Part shown: positions 32,485 through 43,699 of the stretch, piece after piece | How positions within the stretch are numbered: the first letter of the stretch is position 1 | How the letters are laid out: the number at the start of each line of letters is the position of its first letter | Assembly: GCA_020086605.1 (NCBI GenBank) | Contig: JACBWW010000084.1 | Coordinates: forward strand, 950,124 to 1,014,123 | DNA length: 64,000 nucleotides | Origin: Lanius collurio | Taxonomy: Eukaryota > Chordata > Aves > Passeriformes > Laniidae | Reading direction: 5' to 3' | Program-made: the position numbers and the translations under genes | Notes under the pieces: model-generated | What the model was told of the DNA's origin: nothing | Databases searched by the model: none | Seen by the model: the letters and a program-made list of their open reading frames with translations, nothing else

Positions 32485-32912
32485 TTTAGAGAATCCCAGA
32501 ATGGTTTGGGTTGGAAGGGACTGTAAAGATCCTCCTGTTCCACCCCCTGCCATGGCCAGGGACACCTTCCACTAGCCCAGGCTGCTCCAAGCCCCGTCCA
32601 GCCTGGCCTTGGACACTGCCAGGGATCCAGGGGCAGCCACAGCCTCTCTGAGCACCCTGTGCCAGGGCCTCCCCACCCTCAGAAGGAGAAATTTCTCCCC
32701 ACTATCCATCTATCCCTGCCCTCTGGCAGTGGGAAGCCATTCCCCGTGTCCTGTCCCTCCATCCCTTGTCCCCTGTCCCTCTCCCACTCTCCTGGAGCCC
32801 CTTTGAGCACTGGAAGGGGCTCTGAACTCTCCCTGGAGCCTTCTCTTCTCTACACTGGACACCCCCAGCCCGCTCAGCCTGGCTCCAGGGCAGGGGTGTT
32901 GCCCCTTGCTCC
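32485..32912 (-). mobile_element. CR1 LINE 3' end, antisense
   Basis: AGAATGGTTTGGGTTGGAAG (32499), GGCAGTGGGAAGCCATTCCC and CTGGCTCCAGGGCAGGGGTG (32879) follow CR1 in reverse. It is nearly full-match to the inverted copy 2.2 kb upstream over their common 3' portion. Confidence 0.88.
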
Positions 32913-33039
32913 GGCACTCCCCAGATGGATTTTGCCTCTCCCATCCCTGCCGTGTCCCACGGGAGCTGCAGGACAGGACTCCCTGAGCCGACACAGTGGG
33001 GGGACCCCCGAGGCACCCCCATTTCTCCTGAGGTTTCCA

Positions 33040-33330
33040 GCCTCCATCCCTTGCCCCGAGCTGGGGCGGGCGACGCAGCCGGCGGGGGAGCAGCTCGGAG
33101 CTTGGGAAAAGCCCCGAGGAGCCGGAGCCCGAGCCCTGCGGGGCCGGCTGGCGGCACGCTGGAGCTTGCCCGAAATGCGGTCGGGTTTTCCCGGAGCCGG
33201 AGGCTCGGGGCCGCTTCCCTCCGCCGACAGCGCGGGGCAGCACCGCACCTGGGCATCGCTCCGCGCTGCCTCCCGCGCTTCTGCGCGCTCGGGATTCGCA
33301 CCTTTGGTTCACCTTCTCTCCCTTTCTTCG
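33040..33330 (+). promoter_or_regulatory. TNNI1: CpG-rich block before the TNNI1 ATG exon
   Basis: A short island dense in CpG, with GC boxes such as TGGGGCGGGCG near 33062, sits directly upstream of the acceptor of the ATG exon (TTCGGCAG|GG at 33334/33335). It could be a second promoter or an enhancer. No transcript evidence is available. Confidence 0.4.
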
Positions 33331-33352
33331 GCAGGGCACAGCACTCGCCGCG

Positions 33353-33363
33353 ATGCCAGAGCC
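33353..33363 (+). CDS. TNNI1: TNNI1 coding exon 1 (start codon)
   Basis: The acceptor is at 33334/33335, then 18 nt of 5' UTR and ATG CCA GAG CC|GTGAGT. Context GCCGCGATGC is favourable. Encodes MPE plus two bases of Pro4. Confidence 0.93.
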
Positions 33364-36300
33364 GTGAGTAGCTGGAGTCCCCTCGGAGCCCAGAAACCCT
33401 CGCCCGGCTGCGCTTGTCCCTTTGGGGAGGATCGGCTGGGAGACCCTGCCCTGCCCCAGACCTCTGGGCCACTGCCCTTGCAAAAGCTGTCTCTAAATGC
33501 AAATTGTTCACCCTTTCAATGTCCCGGTGCAAACCTTGGGGCTTTCCTAGATCCCAAAATGTGGCTCTGAGGGGGGGCAGCCCCCCTGGATTTGCCGTGA
33601 GGCTCTCTGTAGCACACTGTACAAATACACCACATTCACTGGCGAGCAGAGAAGGGAGAAACTCCTGCAGAGCTTCCCTGGAGCATGGGGATGTCCCAGC
33701 GCTGCCAACCTGAGCAGGATCCAAGCATCCTGCTCCAGCTGCAGTGGGAGTGGGGGAATGAGGGTGACCCAACTGCAGGGACTAAGCTGGGGTTGGCATG
33801 ATGGGCACAGTGCCAGCTCACTGTCACACCTGAGTGACATCTGGGCTTTCTTAGCTGTGGCCCTGAGCTCCCACTACATTTCCAGAGGGCACCTTCACCT
33901 CAGACCTGGCTCACGTGCTGGTGGCAGCTGTGAGATACAGAAATAAGGAGCCAAATGCAACCACACGAGATGCTTTCCTTGCCTGTCCCTTCTTTTTCAC
34001 TCTCATTCCTGATGCCTTGTTCTCCTCTCTTGTTTTTTCTGCTCCTCCTGGGCTGCTCACCTGCCTGCAGGGAGGTAAGTGCCTTTCCCTTTGGGAGAGA
34101 TCTCGGTGCTCCTCTGCGTTTGCTGCGCATTTGTTTTCAAAGGGTGTTTTCTTTCCCTCCCCTTTCCCCTAGAGAAAATCCAAGATCACAGCCTCACGCA
34201 AACTCTTGTTGAAGGTGAGTCCCGAGGGCTGGAAACTCCCTGGGGTTTGTCTTGCTGGGGGAAAGGAGCCGGGTTGGAGCGCGTGGTCGGTGGGACAGGG
34301 ATGAGGAGCAGCACAAGCATGGGCTGTGGGGAGCAGCTCCCACCCCACCTCTCTCTTCTCACTCATGTGGGATTTGTGGTCCAAACAAACCTCCCCTTCA
34401 CTGAGCTGGGGAGAGACCTCCACACCTTCAGCTCTGAAGCCTCAGCCCGTTTGAGCTCCCCGGGCTCTGGCTTGGGATAAACATTCCCTGCCCTGGCAGA
34501 GCCAATGTCAGCACCCAGCAGGACCACGGCCCCACAGCCCCCGGTGCCACGGCCCCACTTGCCCTCAGCACCCCACACCAAAGCTGTGGGGAGGCTTTGA
34601 TGTGTGTTTGGGGACAGCAGGGAGGGGGTTGGCACACAAGGCTGTCCCATCCTACAGATGCTGTGTGAGTGGCTCAGGGGGAACCAGGAGCCTGTTCAGT
34701 TCACACTTCTGCCATTTCCTTGTGCTCACAGAGTTTGATGCTGGCCAAGGCCAAGGAGGAGTGGGATCAGGAGATTGTGGACAAGCAGGCAGAGAAGGAG
34801 AGGTACCTGTCTGAGAGGGTCACCCCATTGCACACCAGTGGGCTCTCCTTGAGCCAGCTCCAGGTATTCCTCAGGCCCGAGGGTGGAGGGAGCTCCTTGG
34901 GAGCGTGGAGGGGCCTTGCTCACTGCTCTCCTGTTTCCTTGGCCCCCAGGACCTGTGCAGGGAGCTGCATGAGAAGGTGGAAATTGTGGATGAGGAGAGA
35001 TACGACATTGAAGCGAAATGCAACCATAACACCCGGGAGGTAGGAGGGAGGACGGGCTGGTTCCTTCTGGAAACTCCCTCCCAATGGCAGCTCTGGCCTC
35101 TGTGGGGCTGTGTCGTGGACCAGGCTGAGCTGGGATGTGGGACAGGCATCAGGGATATCTCGGGGCTGGTGTTTGCTCTGCAAGGCACCACTCAGAACAA
35201 GGTTCATCCCTGCCTAAGGGAACTCGAACTGTTCTCAGGATCCACAGAGAGGTTCCTCACCCTCCTGGTCACCCCTGGGGTCTGAGAGCTTGTCATGGTA
35301 CAGCTGCCACCTGAGCAGGCTTGGGTCCAGCCCATGGCCCAGCTCTGAGCCTGGGTGGGCAGAGCCTTGGTGGGGATGGTCCTGCAGGAGAGGGGCAGAT
35401 CCCTTTGGGGCTTGGTGCTGGCAGAGCCTCCTGCTTCCCACAGGGGCTCTTTGTGCAAGACAGCCCAGCAGTGACCTCCCCCTCCTCCTCCTGCCCTCTC
35501 CCTGCAGATCAAAGATCTGAAAATCAAAGTTCTTGATCTCCGAGGGAAGTTCAAGCGCCCTCCCCTGCGCCGGGTCCGCGTCTCGGCCGATGCCATGCTC
35601 AGGGCTCTGCTGGGCTCCAAGCACAAGGTGTCCATGGATCTCAGGGCCAACCTGAAATCTGTCAAGAAGGAGGACACGGAGAAGGTGGGTGAATCCTCTG
35701 GAGGCTGGAGATGGACACCCCTCCTAGGGGTGCCCTCTGTTCACCCCTTGTCAGCCTTGGAAAGAGCCTTGTGAGGCCATTCCCATTGTTGTGGGACATT
35801 GTGGGACCATGTAGGACCAGTTAGACTGGGCCAGGCAACTGGTGGATGGTAACATGAGATCTTGGGCTGTGTCCATGGTGCTCTTCCCTCACAGAGCATG
35901 TGGGGGTCTCTCACCTGGGCCCCCCTGGCACTACTGCTGAGCTGCACATGCAGAGTCAGATCTTTGATCTTGTAGGGAACCAGGAGAGCTCCTGTTGGCC
36001 ACAATCACAGCCAGAAAACTCCCAGGGAACTCCCAGACCCAGATTAGATAAGACAGATCAGCCCAGCACTTGGCCTGAGATAAATGGCCCAGTTCCCGCC
36101 ACGTTGGCAGAGATGTGAGAGGGGAAAGTCTCAATGTGAGAGGGGAAAGTCTCAATGCCAGCAATGCCCAAACCTGCCCAGGGTGTGCAGGTGCCTCAGC
36201 ACCAGGAGCTGTGCCTCAGCACCAGTGCCTTTCCCCAGAGGGGTTTCACCAGCTGGTCCCAGCTCAGCAGATTGGATGAGAATCTCAATTTTCAGCTGTT

Positions 36301-37088
36301 TTTCCTTTGTCCCCCCATCATGGTGTAGCACTTTTCCAGCCCTTTGGACAGAAAACTGTGGGCGACAGCTCTGGGCACCAGGTGGAGAATGGACCTGAGT
36401 TTGTTTTAGATGTTGTGAGATGGTGTTGGGGCACATCTTGTAATCTACAAATGCTGGGGGTTGGCAGAGCAGACACCTGGGCACGCTCCCAGAGCTGCTG
36501 TCATCTGCCCAGAGCTGGTGTCACCTCCCCTGTCTGCTCTGGAAGTGTCTGCCAGGCTCCCACTGTTACACCAACAATCCCAGTCCTCACCAAAGGCTCA
36601 GAGAACGTAGAGGTGGGGTTTATGTGGGCTAGGAGGGCAATGCAGGAAGTGTTTTTACTGACATTTGCCCTACTGTGCTGGTGTAAACCCAAAGTCCCAC
36701 GTGGTTTCTTCCTCCTAAAGAAATTTTTCTGGGATAATTGAGCCTTCTGGTGCATGAATGCAGCTTGGCCAGGCTTTGAGGAGGGGGAGTATCCACATGG
36801 ATCCAGATCTCCCTGTGGAGATCAGGCCACTGTTTGCCATCTCCCAGCCAGCTCCTCATGCAGGGACACACAGCAGAGGGACGGGGACTTTGGGGGCAGC
36901 TGTGTCCCCCAGCTGAGGGCTGTGTGCAGGGGGAGGGACGGGGCAGGGCTGCCAGACCCTCATCCCCTTCCCCCCCTCAGGAACGCCCCGTGGAAGTGGG
37001 TGACTGGCGCAAGAACGTGGAAGCCATGTCAGGCATGGAGGGGAGGAAGAAGATGTTCGACGCTGCCAAGTCCCCCACAGGGCAGTGA
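33353..37088 (+). CDS. TNNI1: TNNI1, slow skeletal troponin I, complete
   Basis: Troponin I is the inhibitory subunit of the troponin complex; TNNI1 is the slow skeletal and embryonic heart isoform. Seven coding exons (33353-33363, 34071-34074, 34173-34214, 34732-34863, 34950-35039, 35508-35684, 36981-37088) all have GT-AG borders and join in frame to 188 codons including stop. The 187 residues equal the mammalian length. The protein starts [19 protein letters not shown], has the TnT/TnC-binding coiled-coil region (about 20-93), the inhibitory peptide [12 protein letters not shown] (106-117), the switch segment MLRALLGSK (123-131), and the C-terminal mobile domain ending SPTGQ. It lacks the long N-terminal extension of cardiac TNNI3, so TNNI1 is the better call. 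Muscle promoter elements are proposed about 4 kb upstream. Confidence 0.97.
34071..34074 (+). CDS. TNNI1: TNNI1 4-nt microexon
   Basis: CTGCCTGCAG|GGAG|GTAAGT. The four bases complete Pro4 (CC|G) and supply Glu5 (GAG). Without them the reading frame from exon 1 to the next exon is lost; with them the protein reads MPEPERK, matching the family N-terminus. Confidence 0.9.
34173..34214 (+). CDS. TNNI1: TNNI1 coding exon 3
   Basis: CCCCTAG|AGA to AAG|GTGAGT, 42 nt. Encodes [14 protein letters not shown], the start of the TnC-binding N-terminal helix. Confidence 0.96.
34732..34863 (+). CDS. TNNI1: TNNI1 coding exon 4
   Basis: CTCACAG|AGT to CAG|GTATTC, 132 nt, 44 codons, the same count as in mammals. 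Encodes [15 protein letters not shown] through LSLSQLQ; heptad-rich IT-arm helix. Confidence 0.97.
34950..35039 (+). CDS. TNNI1: TNNI1 coding exon 5
   Basis: CCCCCAG|GAC to GAG|GTAGGA, 90 nt. Encodes [20 protein letters not shown] then [10 protein letters not shown], the troponin T-binding coiled-coil helix. Confidence 0.97.
35508..35684 (+). CDS. TNNI1: TNNI1 coding exon 6, inhibitory and switch regions
   Basis: CCTGCAG|ATC to AAG|GTGGGT, 177 nt. Encodes [20 protein letters not shown], then [16 protein letters not shown] and the actin/tropomyosin-binding segment to KEDTEK. Strictly conserved in the inhibitory peptide. Confidence 0.97.
35685..36980 (+). other. TNNI1: TNNI1 intron with a 21-bp duplication
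   Basis: A 1.3-kb intron. GTGAGAGGGGAAAGTCTCAAT occurs twice in perfect tandem at 36115-36156. No other repeat or exon is seen. Confidence 0.8.
36981..37088 (+). CDS. TNNI1: TNNI1 last coding exon
   Basis: CCCCTCAG|GAA to TGA at 37086-37088. Encodes [20 protein letters not shown] then [15 protein letters not shown], the C-terminal mobile domain; 35 residues, as in the human protein. Confidence 0.97.
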   Translation, partial: ERPVEVGDWRKNVEAMSGMEGRKKMFDAAKSPTGQ

Positions 37089-37705
37089 GAGGTAGGGCCG
37101 GGTCCTGATCCCACTGTGCTCTCTCAGCCCCCTGGGCAGAAAGGCCCCCACTCCCTACAGAAAAAGGCAACCTGTGCCCATGGCCCACCCCACACTTCCC
37201 TGCTGTGGGGTCCCTGCCAGGCCCTCTCCTCCTCTCCTGGGTGCTCCCCAGGCCACCTCATCCCGTGGCCACCGCTGGCACCACGGTCAGGCTGCTGGCA
37301 GCAGCCACTGCTGCCCCTCTGCTGTTTCTTTCCCACAGGAGCGTTGGGAAGAAGACCGTCCCCACGCCTGCTGCCAGCCTTCCCTCGCTGCTCCTCTGTC
37401 CCTTCGTGCCCTTCCCTCAATTCCCACTGAGCTGAAACGCAAGGACAACAGTGTGGGAAGGAGACCTGAGCTTCTTCCTTGCAGCAGTGCCCTCAGCCCT
37501 GATCCTGCACAACATCCCTGCCACAGGCCGTGCTGTCCCCAAGGGCCAGTGGCCACTCCTCCCCTCCCAGCCCTGCAGAGATGCCCCAGAGGCAGCTTCT
37601 GCTCCCCCCATGCCCCATGCCCAGCGGCTCAGCCTGAGATGTGTCACCCTGAGATGTCCCTGTGCAGCCACACGGGTATTAAAGGACATGTCCTGGGCTG
37701 AGGTG
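37089..37705 (+). other. TNNI1: TNNI1 3' UTR, possibly spliced
   Basis: Three bases after the stop codon a donor-like GAG|GTAGGG (37091/37092) and, further on, TTTCCCACAG|GAGCG (37338/37339) could remove a 247-nt 3' UTR intron. The likely end follows ATTAAA at 37679. Confidence 0.5.
37679..37684 (+). terminator. TNNI1: TNNI1 polyadenylation signal ATTAAA (probable)
   Basis: A common variant poly(A) hexamer 591 nt after the stop. The next canonical AATAAA on this strand is at about 38411, so a longer transcript is possible. Confidence 0.5.
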
Positions 37706-40700
37706 GCGTGGGGTCATCACTGGGAGAACTGCCCAGGGCCAGGTCACCCTGCAGTGTCCCCACGCTTGCACTCAGACACCACACCCCGGGGTCACACAAG
37801 CTTTGGGCTCATCCCTTGCAGCCCCAGGCTGCTCCTCATGTCCCACCAGCTCTGCTGAGTGCCCCGGCCCCATTCAGGGCCACCCTTGGTGGGTCTCAGG
37901 GGTGCAGCAGCTTCCCAACCACCAGGCTTGGTGAATAATAGAGCTGCCTGTTCTCCAAGCCCTGCTTCTCCTCTGCTTTTGGAAAAGCCTTCAGAGCTCC
38001 AGACCCCAACTCCTTCCCCAGCTGCCCCACCACAGGCACTGGAGCTGTGGCAATTGGGGCAGCCCCATTTCAAGGCTTAATTCCAGAGATGAACCCCTAT
38101 TTCAGGCCAAACATCCCATGCTCCCCCCAGCCCAACCATTTCCTGTGTCACAGCCCCCCAGACTGCAGCTGGTCAGTGAAAGCAGCTGGGAATGTGTCAG
38201 CTCATTTGGGAGCAGGGCTGGAGGGGTGAATTAGTGAGAATTCAAACCAGGTGGGGTCTCCTGGCTGGGGGCACTGCAGGAGAGGCTCAGCCCACACCCA
38301 CAGAGCATTGCTCTTGGTAGGTGCAGCAGTGCCTCATCTGTGTTCCCAGGGTATCCAAGGGAATTGCAGCAACCCCATCCCTTTGGAGTGAGCCTGTAAA
38401 GTGCAGAAAATGCAATAAACTGGGAGCAAAGGGCAGGTCCCAGACAGGGCTGGAAGGAAACGGCATCAAAAAGTGCTGGCTCCAAGAGAGATCAACCTTC
38501 CCTGGAAAACACTGCATTCCTCACAGAAAGGGGTGGGAAAGGGGGGCCCCATGCAGATGGCTCCTGCAGGACTTCCCACAGCAGACTCACGGCTGGCAGT
38601 GGGAGTGGGGAGAGGCTTTGGGAGGTGGGTTTGGGTTTTGCTCCAAGACAGCTGAATTCCTCTGGCATCACATCCCTTCCTTTGGCCAATTCAGGGATGC
38701 TGAGCCGAGCCACTCACTGTCCCCGGGCACAGAGGGTGGGGGAGGAGACTACTGGGGACACTTCTCTAGCCTGGCCACCAACACTTGAGCTGCCATAGCA
38801 GCTCCTTCATGGGGGATTCAAAACTCATATGCAAACTCTTCCCCAAATCAGGGATGGATCAGAGGAGGCTGCCACTGGAAAATGCACATTTGCTCCGTTG
38901 GCTCACTCCTTGTCCTTCCACCCGATCCTCCATCCCCTCAGCACCCTCCTGCAGGACTGGAGCAGTTACATGGCAGAGCCTTTCCTGCCCATTTTTTATC
39001 TTTTCAAGCTTAATTTGGCCAAGCAGCTGCAGCCTAGCAGGGTGCCAGGACTCCTTTGTCCTCATTGCAAGCACCCTAGGACAGGCTCCAGGCAGGCCCA
39101 GCCCTGGGAAGTGTTTCTGTTTTGGCCAGCACCGGTGACTCAGCTCCCAGAGGTGACCAGAGATGGTGCTGGTGACATCCCAGGATCTGCCATGGCCCAG
39201 CCTGCCCCACCTGGAGGCAGAAGGTTTTGGGCAGCAGCTCACCCCTCCAAGCTCAGGGCACAGGTGGGAGCGGTGCCGAGGCAGCACCCTGGGATCTCTC
39301 TGTGCATCCCCAGAGGGAACTCACACAGGTCCTGGCAGAGGAAGAAAGATGTGCAGGGAGAGTTAATAACCGTGACCTGACCGACTGGTAGAGCTGGAAA
39401 ATGCAAGAGAGGTTTCATGGAAACAAAGCCTTCTTCAGGCCTGGAACAGAAGCAGAAAATGGCCCAGCAGGGGCTGAGAACAGTTCTCTGAGCTTAGTAC
39501 AATTATGCTAATTTGGTAATTAAAAAAAGGGGTGGGGTTTGTGGGGTGGGGAGGGATGGAAGGGAGATGAAAGGCAATAGGAGTGCTGGGTGCTGTGCAC
39601 CAGGCCCTGGTCAATGCTGGGCACTCAGGCTGTCCCTGTCCCCATCCATGTCCCTGTGCCCAGCCTGCCCTCAGAGCCTGCTCCCTGAAACTGCTGCAGA
39701 GCCAAACCTAGGGGCTCCCCAGGGTGATTCTGCAGCCCCAGCAAGGGCAGCCAGGTGTGCTCAGCAGGATCCCAGAGCCCACATGCCCTTGTCATGGGCT
39801 ACAGGTGGCTTTGTGGGGCCACCTTGTGTTTTAGATTGAGTGGGGAGAGAAAAACCCACCCCCAAAGCTTTTCCCTCTGCAAGGTTCCCTACATTTTCAA
39901 GATATAATGTTCTCCAGTCACTGGGTCCCATTTTCATCCTTCTCTGGTGGAAAACCACACTGACTGCCATGGGAAAACAAAGTTTTATGGATTTCAGTTT
40001 TATTAGGAACACAGAAAAAGCACAGGGGAAAAAAGCTCTTTTAGTGGGACTGAATCTCCAGGGGAAGATGCAACAGTCAGCTCTGAGCTCTCCTGGTTGG
40101 ATCAGGGACTGGGATCCAAGTCTTGCTCTCCATCTCGGCTCTGGAGCTGCTCCTGTGGCCCTGGGCCAGCTGGGATCCCAGCTCTCCCCTTGGCAAAGGG
40201 ACAGGCTGAGCCTTTCATCCCGGGATGTACCTGGCTTCCCTCATCCCACAGCTCTGCAGTCCCAGGGTTGTTTCCCTCCCAGGTGACAACAATCTCAGTT
40301 TCTGCTCACTGAATTAGAAAGGAACCCTCCAACACATTTTTTACTGAAAATTCAGCCCAATTGGGGGACTCACAAGGCTCTTCTCAGGGAGAGAGACCAG
40401 TGCTGGAGGAGTCACTGGTGTCTCTTTCTAGAGGAGCTGGAAGTCAGCTGTCTCCTTGAGCTGAGCAAAGTCCAGCCCCCACTGTCCTGCAGTTTGCTCC
40501 ACTGCAGCCTCGACCCCTGAAAGAAAGCAAAGCAAAGCACTAGAATCTTTAAATCACACAAATTTAAAATTAAATTGGACAGTAGGGAAAAAAATATCAT
40601 CAAGACAGGATAGACTTCGGAAAAACATCCCTCCTTGTTGGTTGTAACGTGGTCCCTTCCAAGTTACAGGGGCTGTGTGACCCCCTTGCTGACCTGTCAT

Positions 40701-41204
40701 GCTCAGGGATACCTGAACTATGCCCAAATATTCCTCTGAATATTTGCAGCTTTGCTGGAGGCTGGAGCTGCAAGGGGAGGATGGGAGAAAGGTCAGTGGT
40801 GATGGGCAACCTTGGGGTGGGAGGGGGTGAAGTTTATGCCGTGGCCTCTGCGGGTGACTGCAGCATCTTGCCCTGCACAGGGCTGGCACAGGCTGCAGTC
40901 CCCGAGGTGAAGGTGAAACATCACCCCTGGGACCCCTGTGGGCTCTGGGTGCAGGACCAGACCCCACAGCAGGGCCATGGCACAACCCCCTGTCACCCCT
41001 GACTCGTCACAGCAGGTCCTGTGTGTCCCCTGTGGTAAAAACCGGGAAGGAATTTTCCCTTCCTGCATCTGCCCAGGCTCAGGTGCTGCAGCCCCGGGGA
41101 GGAGCAGGGCTCGGGGTGAGCAGGGCATATCCCTCTTGTCCCCTTCCCTGGCTTGGCCTGAACCCTGTCCCTCACTGCTCACAGATTCCTCACCACCAAA
41201 TAAG

Positions 41205-41475
41205 GGGTGCCCAGAGACAGGACAAGGAACAATGGCCACAAACTCAAGAAGTTCAGCCTCAACATGAGGAAGAACTTCTCTCCATGGAGGGTGCAGAGCC
41301 CTGGAACAGCTGCCCTGGGAGAGCCTGGAGTCTCCCTCTCTGGAGACATCCCAACCTCACCTGGATGTGTCCCTGCGTCCCCTGCTCCAGGTGACCCTGC
41401 CTGGGCAGGGGGTTGGGCTGGCTCATCCCCAGAGGTCCCTTCCAGCCCCAACAACCCTGGGATTCTGTCACTCCC
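41205..41475 (+). mobile_element. CR1 LINE 3' end, sense
   Basis: CAGCCTCAACATGAGGAAGA (41253), CCCTGGAACAGCTGCCCTGG (41299) and GAGGTCCCTTCCAGCCCCAA (41431) ending GGGATTCTGTCAC are a complete CR1 3' end. Confidence 0.88.
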
Positions 41476-42601
41476 TGTGCTGTGAGGGGGCAGCTGTCAC
41501 AGAGCTGCTGGCAGTGAGCCAGGCCTGTTGTGTCCATCACCTGAGAAGTTTGCACTGGTGGCACTTTTGGGGGATGTTCCTCATTTGCCATCATTAGACC
41601 CAGAGCATCACAGGGATGGCATCTGGAAGCCAGTCTGCAGGGAATGGGAACCTGAAGGACAATGAGGCACCATGGTGGAATTTCCAAAGCAAGATTTGTC
41701 TTTATTTTTGAATAAAAAGCTAAATTCTGAAGGAAAAGAAGCCCTCTGGCAGCTGGTGCCAGGCAGTTCAGACAATGGATATTCCTCCCTGACAGAAAAG
41801 GCCATGATTGGGCTTGGTTCAGTTTCTGAGCAAGCACCAACTCCAGAGCCTTCCTGGCTTTCTCTCCCAGCAGAATTCTCTCTGTACCATCACCTACATC
41901 TCCCCAAAGGCTGAATACATTTTAGGGGGAAGGAGAGCCCTGGACCATCCCAGGGCCTGCAGAGCACCATCCCAGGGATGCAGGGAGACCTCCAGCTCCT
42001 CCCAGATCTTTTCAATGCTGGTGAGACCTCTGGGAGCTGTGGCACCACTGCAGTGCTGGGATGGAGCCGAGCAAGAGTGAAAGCCCCTTTTCCTGGCCAT
42101 GGAGCCCCATGTCCCAGCCCAGGGGGGAAGCCTGGGAAGAAAGGGCTGCTCCCCCATGGCAGAGCAGCAGGGATGAGCCTCGGAGACAGGGAGGAGCTGA
42201 GCCATGGCTGAGGGACCAGCACAGCACGAGGGACGGAGGTGGAAGGTTCACAGCTGGGTCCCGGGAGAAGCTGAGGAATGCCATAATTACAGCACAGCTG
42301 TGGAAAGTGGGAGCTCTCCACCACCCTGCAGCCAAAGAAACAGGCTCTGCACCGTGATGAGACACAGGACACTGTTCCCAAGGGAAAAACCAGCCCTGCT
42401 GAAACTGGTCCAGCTCCTTAGAGGGTATTAATGAGTTCTGCTGATCACACCAGGGGAAGCTCTGGGTGCCTCCTCGGGCAGGTGCAGCTCCCCTGGGCAG
42501 AGCAGGGAAGAAGGGTTTGGCCCTGGAGCTTCCCTGCTCAGGGCACATCCTGTGGCTCTGCTCCCTCAGCCACGAGCACAGAGCCTCTCCCTTGGGACTG
42601 T

Positions 42602-42733
42602 GGGTCTGGAACAGCAGATGGGACAGCCTGGAGTGGGTCTGGAACAGCAGATGGGATAATCTGGAGTGGGTCTGGAACAGCAGATGGGATAATCTGGAGT
42701 GGGTCTGGAACAGCAGATGGGACAGCCTGGAGC
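42602..42733. repeat. 33-bp minisatellite, four copies in A-B-B-A order
   Basis: Each unit begins GGGTCTGGAACAGCAGATGG and ends with GACAGCCTGGAG (A) or GATAATCTGGAG (B). Copies 1 and 4 are A, copies 2 and 3 are B. The period is a multiple of three, so open frames persist on both strands, but there is no sign of a gene. Confidence 0.92.
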
Positions 42734-43699
42734 AGGGAGTGGGTCTGGATAAACATCAGACTGGTTCTCTGGGCATCCCTTCCCCCACAGCCTGATTTCA
42801 TCACCCTCAGCTCTGGGGACCTGCAGCTTGGGCTGGGCTTTGGGGATGAGCTCAGGGTGGCCTAAATAACTTTGTTAAGGGAAATCCGGTCTGACAGTGA
42901 CTGTTGTTTGCTGAAGGCATCAATGAGCCTGTGGATAAGGGTGACCTGAAAGACCAGCATTTTCCTGGGTTTCCAGAAGCAAAGACCTTTAGGTCAAGCA
43001 CAGCTAAGAAGGAAAGTCCAAGCAGAGCTAAATAATCAACCAGCAGAGTGGAAAAAGCAGTGAGATAACAAACTGCTGATAATTCCTCTGATTTCATCAC
43101 AGCAGAGGGGAAGACCGATGATGCAGACATCCAGAAGGATCTGGCAGCACTTGGAGTTTGGGGAAAAAGTGGCAAAGGAGGTTTGGAGGGATATAAAGTG
43201 ACTCACAGGGGAAAACCCCAGCATGACTTCATTTATGAGATGAGGGGCTCTGGGCTGGCTTTGCCTCCTTGGGAGTGAAATCTTGAGATTGTGGTGGACA
43301 TGGAAAGACGTGAGGAACATCAGAGAAAACAGGAGCTCTGTGGCAGCAAAGATCTCCAGCCATGAGAGATCAGTGCTTTGTGCTGCTGAACAGCCCAGCA
43401 GGACCCATCCAGGTTAAAGGAGGAGATTTCCAGCAGTGGGGAACAGGCCTTGGGGACTTCTTGCTGAAGGATATTTTCTCTACTGACCATTTTCCTGGGT
43501 TTGAGGGAAACAGGGCAAATCCATGGAGGAGAAAACCTCTGAGTGATCTTGAATAATGGATCTGTTCAGCTCCAAAGGTTTCTGAGCTGCAAATAAAGCC
43601 CCAGGAAGGGGCGAGTGTCAGCAAGGGGGCGAGTGTCAGCCAGGCTCATCCTCTGCCTAATCCCCAGGCACTAAATGCCCATCTAGAATTTCTTCAACT

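Larger units (their letters stand above)
29287..33334 (+). other. TNNI1: TNNI1 5' UTR introns (probable)
   Basis: Four kilobases between the probable exon 1 and the ATG exon. It contains three copies of a 9-bp repeat TCTGGTGGC (29982-30008), a candidate non-coding exon (30829-30893), two CR1 copies in opposite orientation and a CpG-rich block at 33040-33330. No coding exon is seen. Confidence 0.5.

Noticed and set aside
32702..33772. 356-aa open frame on the minus strand
   Set aside because: It crosses a CR1 fragment, a CpG-rich block and the TNNI1 start exon in antisense; there is no family resemblance.
42466..42795. Repeat-containing open frame with WNSRWD units
   Set aside because: The frame stays open only because the minisatellite period is 33 bp; there is no start context, splice support or homologue.
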